From assembly GCA_913043805.1 (NCBI GenBank), contig CAJWMX010000016.1, forward strand, positions 1 to 16,555: DNA of 16,555 nt, read 5' to 3'. The notes below the pieces were generated by a model. The model did not search any database and was not told where the DNA came from. It saw only the letters and a list, made by a program, of their open reading frames with translations. The position numbers and the translations under genes are program-made. Of the stretch, positions 12,887-16,555 are shown piece by piece (position 1 is the first letter of the stretch; each line of letters opens with the position of its first letter). This DNA is from an uncultured Acidobacteriota bacterium (GTDB lineage Bacteria; Acidobacteriota; Vicinamibacteria; Vicinamibacterales; UBA8438).

Positions 12887-15142
12887 ATGGACTTCCTGGA
12901 AGAGCTGAATCCGGAACAGCGGCGGGCAGTGCTGACGACTGCCGGGCCGTTGCTGATCCTGGCCGGGGCCGGCTCGGGGAAGACCCGCGTGATCGCCTAC
13001 CGGGTGGCCTACCTGATCGGCGACGGCCATGCCGCGCCGCACGAGGTGCTGGCCGTCACCTTCACCAACAAGGCGGCGCAGGAGATGCGCGAGCGGGTCC
13101 AACGCCTGCTGGCGGAGGACTGCGGCGGGCTGTGGATCTCGACCTTCCACGCCTTCTGCGCCCGGGTGCTCCGACGCGACGGGCCCGCGATCGGGCTGCC
13201 GCGGGATTTCGTGATCTACGACACGTCAGACCAGATGGCGGTCGTGCGCCGGGGACTGAAAGAGCTCAACATCGACGACAAGCTCCTCCCGCCGCGTCAG
13301 GCGCTGTCGATGATCAGCCAGGCCAAGAACCAGATGGTTGATCCAGACACTCTCCGGGGCGAGAGCTGGAGCGCCAAGGGTGAGCTGGCGGCGAACGTGT
13401 ACGGGCACTACCAGCAGGTCCTCACGGACGCGAACGCCCTCGACTTCGACGACCTACTGCTCAAGACGGTCCAGCTACTCACCGACGCCGAGGCGGTGCG
13501 ACGTCGCTATGGCGAGCGCTTCCGCTATGTCATGGTCGATGAGTATCAGGACACGAACCAACCGCAGTACCGCCTGATCCGGCTGCTGGCGGACCACCAC
13601 CGGAACCTGTGCGTCGTGGGAGATCCCGACCAGTCCATCTACAAGTGGCGCGGGGCCGACCTGCGCAACATCATGGACTTCGAGCAGGACTTTGGTGAGG
13701 CCACTGTCGTCCGGCTCGAGCAGAACTACCGGTCGACCCAGGTGATTCTGGACGCCGCGTCGGCGCTCATCCGCCAGAACAGAAACCGAAAAGAGAAGCG
13801 GCTCTGGACCGATCGTGCGGGCGGGACGCCCATCCGGTACTTCCGAGGCGGTGACGAGCTCGAGGAAGCCGACTTCATCACCCGGCGGCTGCGAGAGGCG
13901 TTGGCCGCCGAGGACGAATCGGAGCTGGTCGGCGTGCTCTATCGCACCAACGCCCAGTCCCGCGCGCTCGAAGACGCGCTGATCAGGGAAGGCCTCAGCT
14001 ACAAGATCATCGGCAGCGTTCGGTTCTACGAGCGCAAGGAGGTCAAGGACGCGCTCGCCTACCTCCGGCTGTTGATGAACCCGGACGACGACGTTAGCCT
14101 CCGCCGCGTGATCAACGTCCCGGCCCGAGGCATCGGCAAGGGAGTCATGGCGGCGCTCGACGAGCTGAGTCCGACGCCGGTCGATGCCGGGCCGTTGTTT
14201 GCCGACGCCGTCGATGCGGAAGCCGCGGGGTCACTCTGGCGGCGGTTGAACCGAGCCATCGACGAGAAGCTGGTCCCGGCTCGGGCCGCCGGGGCCCTGG
14301 CGCGTTTCCGCGACATCCTCCGGGGACTGTCTGAAGCCGTCACGCAAGATCCGGTATCCGATCTGCTGGGCAAGTTGTTGGACCGGAGCGGCTATCTCCA
14401 TGACCTGAGGGAACAACGGACCGAAGAGGCGGAAAGCCGGCTCGGCAACCTGATGGAACTGGTGTCGGCCGCCCGCGACTACGAGATTCGTGAGCCCGAG
14501 GCGTCCCTGGCCGGATTCGTGGATCGACTCTCGCTATTGTCAGAAACCGATGAGGAGTCGGGATCTCCCCAGGCGCGTATCTGGCTGATGACGCTCCACG
14601 CCGCCAAGGGCCTCGAGTTTCCATCGGTGTTCATGGTGGGGATGGAAGAGGGGCTCTTCCCTCACATGCGCTCGCAGGACGACGACGAAGAACTCGAGGA
14701 AGAGCGACGGCTCTGCTATGTCGGCATGACCAGGGCCGAGAAACGATTGGTCTTGACCAGCGCCGCCAGACGGCGGGTCTTCGGCGAGTACCAGGCGTCT
14801 GAGCCGTCGCGGTTCCTCGCGGAGATCCCGGCCGAGCTCGTCGAGGTGGTAGAACCGATGTTCTCGACGCCGGCACCGACCCCCACGACGTTCGGCTCCC
14901 GGCGAGGACGCCGACGGACGCCGGCGCCGGACATTCAGCCCGACTACGGCTACTCCTACGAAGACGAAGATCAGTCGGTGATCAGCATCAGCCCGGGCAC
15001 CAAGGTCAAGCATCCGACGTTCGGCACCGGTACGGTGCTGGCCGTCGAACCGCTCACCGATGACATGAAGCTGACGGTACACTTCGACGACCGCGGCCGG
15101 AAGACGCTGCGCGCCAAGTTCGCCAAGCTGACGCTGGCGTAG
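12887..15142 (+). CDS. UvrD/PcrA-type superfamily 1 DNA helicase
   Basis: This is an ATP-driven 3'-5' DNA helicase used in excision repair, mismatch repair and removal of proteins from DNA. Its 751 residues are normal for UvrD and PcrA. Motifs in order: Q motif LNPEQRRAV, Walker A AGAGSGKT (26-33), FTNKAAQEMRERV, TFHAFCARVLRRD, Walker B VDEYQDTNQPQY, VGDPDQSIYKWRGAD, LEQNYRS, TLHAAKGLEFPSVFMVGMEEGLFPH, and EERRLCYVGMTRAEKRL. The tail ends in a small beta domain (SPGTKVKHPTFGTGTVLAVE...FDDRGRKTLRAKFAKLTLA), like the PcrA/UvrD C-terminal Tudor-like domain that contacts RNA polymerase. The ATG lies 25 nt after glmS with no clear ribosome binding site, so it may be the last gene of the glmU-glmS transcript. 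UvrD and PcrA cannot be separated by eye; no RecB-like nuclease domain is present. Confidence 0.96.
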   Translation: MDFLEELNPEQRRAVLTTAGPLLILAGAGSGKTRVIAYRVAYLIGDGHAAPHEVLAVTFTNKAAQEMRERVQRLLAEDCGGLWISTFHAFCARVLRRDGPAIGLPRDFVIYDTSDQMAVVRRGLKELNIDDKLLPPRQALSMISQAKNQMVDPDTLRGESWSAKGELAANVYGHYQQVLTDANALDFDDLLLKTVQLLTDAEAVRRRYGERFRYVMVDEYQDTNQPQYRLIRLLADHHRNLCVVGDPDQSIYKWRGADLRNIMDFEQDFGEATVVRLEQNYRSTQVILDAASALIRQNRNRKEKRLWTDRAGGTPIRYFRGGDELEEADFITRRLREALAAEDESELVGVLYRTNAQSRALEDALIREGLSYKIIGSVRFYERKEVKDALAYLRLLMNPDDDVSLRRVINVPARGIGKGVMAALDELSPTPVDAGPLFADAVDAEAAGSLWRRLNRAIDEKLVPARAAGALARFRDILRGLSEAVTQDPVSDLLGKLLDRSGYLHDLREQRTEEAESRLGNLMELVSAARDYEIREPEASLAGFVDRLSLLSETDEESGSPQARIWLMTLHAAKGLEFPSVFMVGMEEGLFPHMRSQDDDEELEEERRLCYVGMTRAEKRLVLTSAARRRVFGEYQASEPSRFLAEIPAELVEVVEPMFSTPAPTPTTFGSRRGRRRTPAPDIQPDYGYSYEDEDQSVISISPGTKVKHPTFGTGTVLAVEPLTDDMKLTVHFDDRGRKTLRAKFAKLTLA

Positions 15143-15159
15143 GATTCCGGTACACACGA

Positions 15160-15190
15160 AAGCCCGGCGCGGGGCTGCCGAGCCGGGCTT
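15160..15190. terminator. Hairpin between convergent uvrD-like and lipoprotein genes
   Basis: AAGCCCGGC (15160-15168) pairs perfectly with GCCGGGCTT (15182-15190) around a 13-nt loop. There is no strong T-run; the minus-strand reading has only a short CTTTCGTGT. It probably works in both directions, as expected between two convergent genes. Confidence 0.65.
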
Positions 15191-15217
15191 CGAGAAACCG
15201 CTAGTTACGGGGAGAGG

Positions 15218-15940
15218 CTAGCTGACGTTGGCCACGACCCAGCGGCCGATGAGCTGTCCGCCGTCCGGACCTGCGCCTTCCAGCACGGTCTGGAGCAGGG
15301 TGACCGTCAGGTTTCGTTCCGTCTCGGACCCGCCGGTGGCGACGGTCGCGGACACCTGGACGTCCTTGGTCCGGATCTCACCGTCGAACTCGTTGATGTC
15401 AATCGGGTTTCGCGCGTCGTAGATGCTGAGCGTGGCGGTTTCCTGCTCGACGGCCAGCTCCTGACGGGCGTTGGAGACGTTCCTGGAGTGCTCCATCGTC
15501 CGCTCCCGCCAGTCGGTCCAGGCCTCCTGCACGTCGAGGTCGCCCGCCGCGACGTCTTCGTCTTCCCGCTCCGCTTCGAGAACGCGGTTGATCGCATCGA
15601 ACTCTTCGTTCTGGTAGACGATCTTCTCCTCGGTAAACGCGTCTTCCTCGGCTTCGGTGTCGAGCAGGGCCTGGGCGAGCTCCTTGACGCGGAGCGGACG
15701 GCTGCTCACCTCGCTCACCGATTCGACCGATGGGCTGTTCACCGCCCCCTGCTCTTCGGCGTTCCAGGCATACAGGGCGATGTTGGCCAGCGAACGACGA
15801 TCACCGGCGTTCGTCGCACGGAAATACGCCCGGATCAGCGGTTGTTCATCGCCGCCGCCTCCACACGCTGACACCAGCAGCGCCATCGCGGGCGCCGCGA
15901 ACAGCATGAGCACGAAGGTCGCAGTCTTCGATCGAGCCAT
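15218..15940 (-). CDS. Lipoprotein of unknown function, downstream of gyrA
   Basis: The gene encodes a 240-residue predicted lipoprotein. Residues 1-25 are a signal peptide (MARSKTATFVLMLFAAPAMALLVSA) with the lipobox VSAC, so Cys26 would be lipidated; GGGGDEQ follows as a flexible linker. The mature part has a helical PLIRAYFRATNAGDRRSLANIALYAW segment, then a long acidic, Glu-rich helical region (ALLDTEAEEDAFTEEKIVYQNEEFDAINRVLEAEREDEDVAAGD) that may form a coiled coil. It ends in a beta-rich section (ATLSIYDARNPIDINEFDGEIRTKDVQVSATV). No known domain is recognised. The ATG at 15940 is chosen over one 19 codons upstream because AGGAGG stands 7 nt before it and the signal peptide starts there. 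It lies 22 nt after the gyrA stop on the same strand, so it may share its transcript. Confidence 0.8.
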   Translation of the reverse strand: MARSKTATFVLMLFAAPAMALLVSACGGGGDEQPLIRAYFRATNAGDRRSLANIALYAWNAEEQGAVNSPSVESVSEVSSRPLRVKELAQALLDTEAEEDAFTEEKIVYQNEEFDAINRVLEAEREDEDVAAGDLDVQEAWTDWRERTMEHSRNVSNARQELAVEQETATLSIYDARNPIDINEFDGEIRTKDVQVSATVATGGSETERNLTVTLLQTVLEGAGPDGGQLIGRWVVANVS

Positions 15941-15947
15941 GTCGCCG

Positions 15948-15953
15948 CCTCCT
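15948..15953 (-). promoter_or_regulatory. Shine-Dalgarno site (AGGAGG)
   Basis: Read on the minus strand, AGGAGG is 7 nt before the ATG at 15940. It is the strongest ribosome binding site in the window and decides the start of the lipoprotein gene. Confidence 0.8.
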
Positions 15954-15962
15954 GTGTTCGGT

Positions 15963-16555
15963 CTATTGGTCGTCAGCCGCTGAATCAGCGGCATCATCTG
16001 GTCCGTCTGGTACTTCAGCTACTTCTGCCAGCCGAGCAAGCGACACCACGCGATCGCGTTCGTCGATCTCGATCAACCGAACGCCTTGGGTCGCCCGCCC
16101 GATGGGGCGGATGTCCTTGGTGTCCATGCGGAGGATCTTGCCCTGCTCGGTGATGAGCATCAACTCGTCCTCGTCCTCCACGTAGGCGATACCCGCCACG
16201 CGACCGTTTCTGGCCGTCGTTTGAATGCTAATGATACCGAGTCCCCCACGCGATTGCACGCGGTATTCATCGAGTTCGGTGCGCTTCCCGTAGCCTCTCT
16301 CGGTGACCGTCAGCAGGGTGCCGCCAGGCCGTACCGGAGCCATCGCGACGACCTCATCTTCGCTCCTGAGGTTGATCCCCCGAACCCCCCGGGCGGTGCG
16401 GCCCATGGGACGCACGTCACTTTCCGCGAACCTGATCGCCTTGCCTTCGCGGGTGCCGATGAACACCTCGCCCGTGCCATCGGTGATCTCGGCGGCGATG
16501 ACGGCATCGTCTTCGTCCACCCCCACCGCGATGATGCCACCGGTGCGGGGATTCC
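15963..16555 (-). CDS. gyrA: DNA gyrase subunit A, C-terminal part (N-terminus outside window)
   Basis: Only the 3' end of gyrA is visible, about 197 codons, open through the right edge (NPRTGGIIAVGVDEDDAVI at the boundary). This is part of the beta-pinwheel domain that wraps DNA and lets gyrase introduce negative supercoils. Pinwheel blades show as repeated patterns: IGTREGKAIRFAESDVRPMGRTARGVRGINL, LTVTERGYGKRTELDEYRVQSRGGLGIISI, and LITEQGKILRMDTKDIRPIGRATQGVRLIEI. The YRVQSRGGLG stretch is a relaxed, GyrA-box-like turn; the true GyrA box would lie further upstream, outside the window. The protein ends with an acidic tail (PDGPDDAADSAADDQ), as in many gyrases. The stop is TAG. ParC is less likely given the complete blade series and acidic tail, but the missing N-terminus prevents proof. 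Confidence 0.92.
   Translation of the reverse strand, partial: NPRTGGIIAVGVDEDDAVIAAEITDGTGEVFIGTREGKAIRFAESDVRPMGRTARGVRGINLRSEDEVVAMAPVRPGGTLLTVTERGYGKRTELDEYRVQSRGGLGIISIQTTARNGRVAGIAYVEDEDELMLITEQGKILRMDTKDIRPIGRATQGVRLIEIDERDRVVSLARLAEVAEVPDGPDDAADSAADDQ

Noticed and set aside
15941..15997. Longer N-terminus for the lipoprotein
   Set aside because: It would overlap the gyrA end and bury the signal peptide; AGGAGG clearly points to the ATG at 15940.

Overview
This is a GC-rich, gene-dense bacterial chromosome segment. It most likely comes from an Acidobacteriota genome, perhaps of the Vicinamibacteria type. That placement is an inference from the gene families present (a secreted protein with a PDLQGVWDF core, a DUF885 zinc-peptidase-like protein, small unrecognised membrane and lipoproteins) and was not tested by phylogeny. 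Most of the content is housekeeping. I see no insertion sequence, prophage, CRISPR array or obvious transferred island.

Layout from left to right. (1) At 1-1241 lies the 3' part of a NuoM/MrpD-type proton-translocating membrane subunit. (2) At 1317-2303 is a secreted protein of unknown function, followed by a strong intrinsic terminator. (3) At 2463-2954 is a small multi-spanning membrane protein whose true start is uncertain. (4) At 2955-3273 is a gene-poor stretch. (5) On the minus strand, serS (seryl-tRNA synthetase) is followed after 11 nt by tRNA-Ser(UGA). (6) Diverging from serS is a galU-type UDP-glucose pyrophosphorylase, broken by one in-frame TAG; the rest of the family-typical C-terminus reads on intact behind it. 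(7) On the minus strand are a DUF885 protein and an FmdB-family zinc ribbon. (8) On the plus strand are rsmI, a lysine-rich histone-H1-like/TPR protein with a 15-bp tandem repeat, then glmU, glmS and a uvrD/pcrA helicase. (9) On the minus strand, the 3' end of gyrA runs in from the right edge and is followed by a lipoprotein gene. A shared hairpin separates it from uvrD.

How the genes work together. GlmS makes glucosamine-6-phosphate and GlmU finishes UDP-GlcNAc for peptidoglycan and lipopolysaccharide; the two genes are 3 nt apart. GalU would supply UDP-glucose. SerS and tRNA-Ser(UGA) form an enzyme-substrate pair probably on one transcript. RsmI methylates 16S rRNA. UvrD and GyrA act on DNA.

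The observations most worth a second look are the in-frame amber codon in galU (together with loss of a conserved lysine), the serS-tRNA-Ser pair, the apparently leaderless divergent serS/galU promoters, the H1-like/TPR fusion with its minisatellite, and the missing TM8 lysine in the NuoM-like subunit. None of these amounts to a clearly new multi-gene system.
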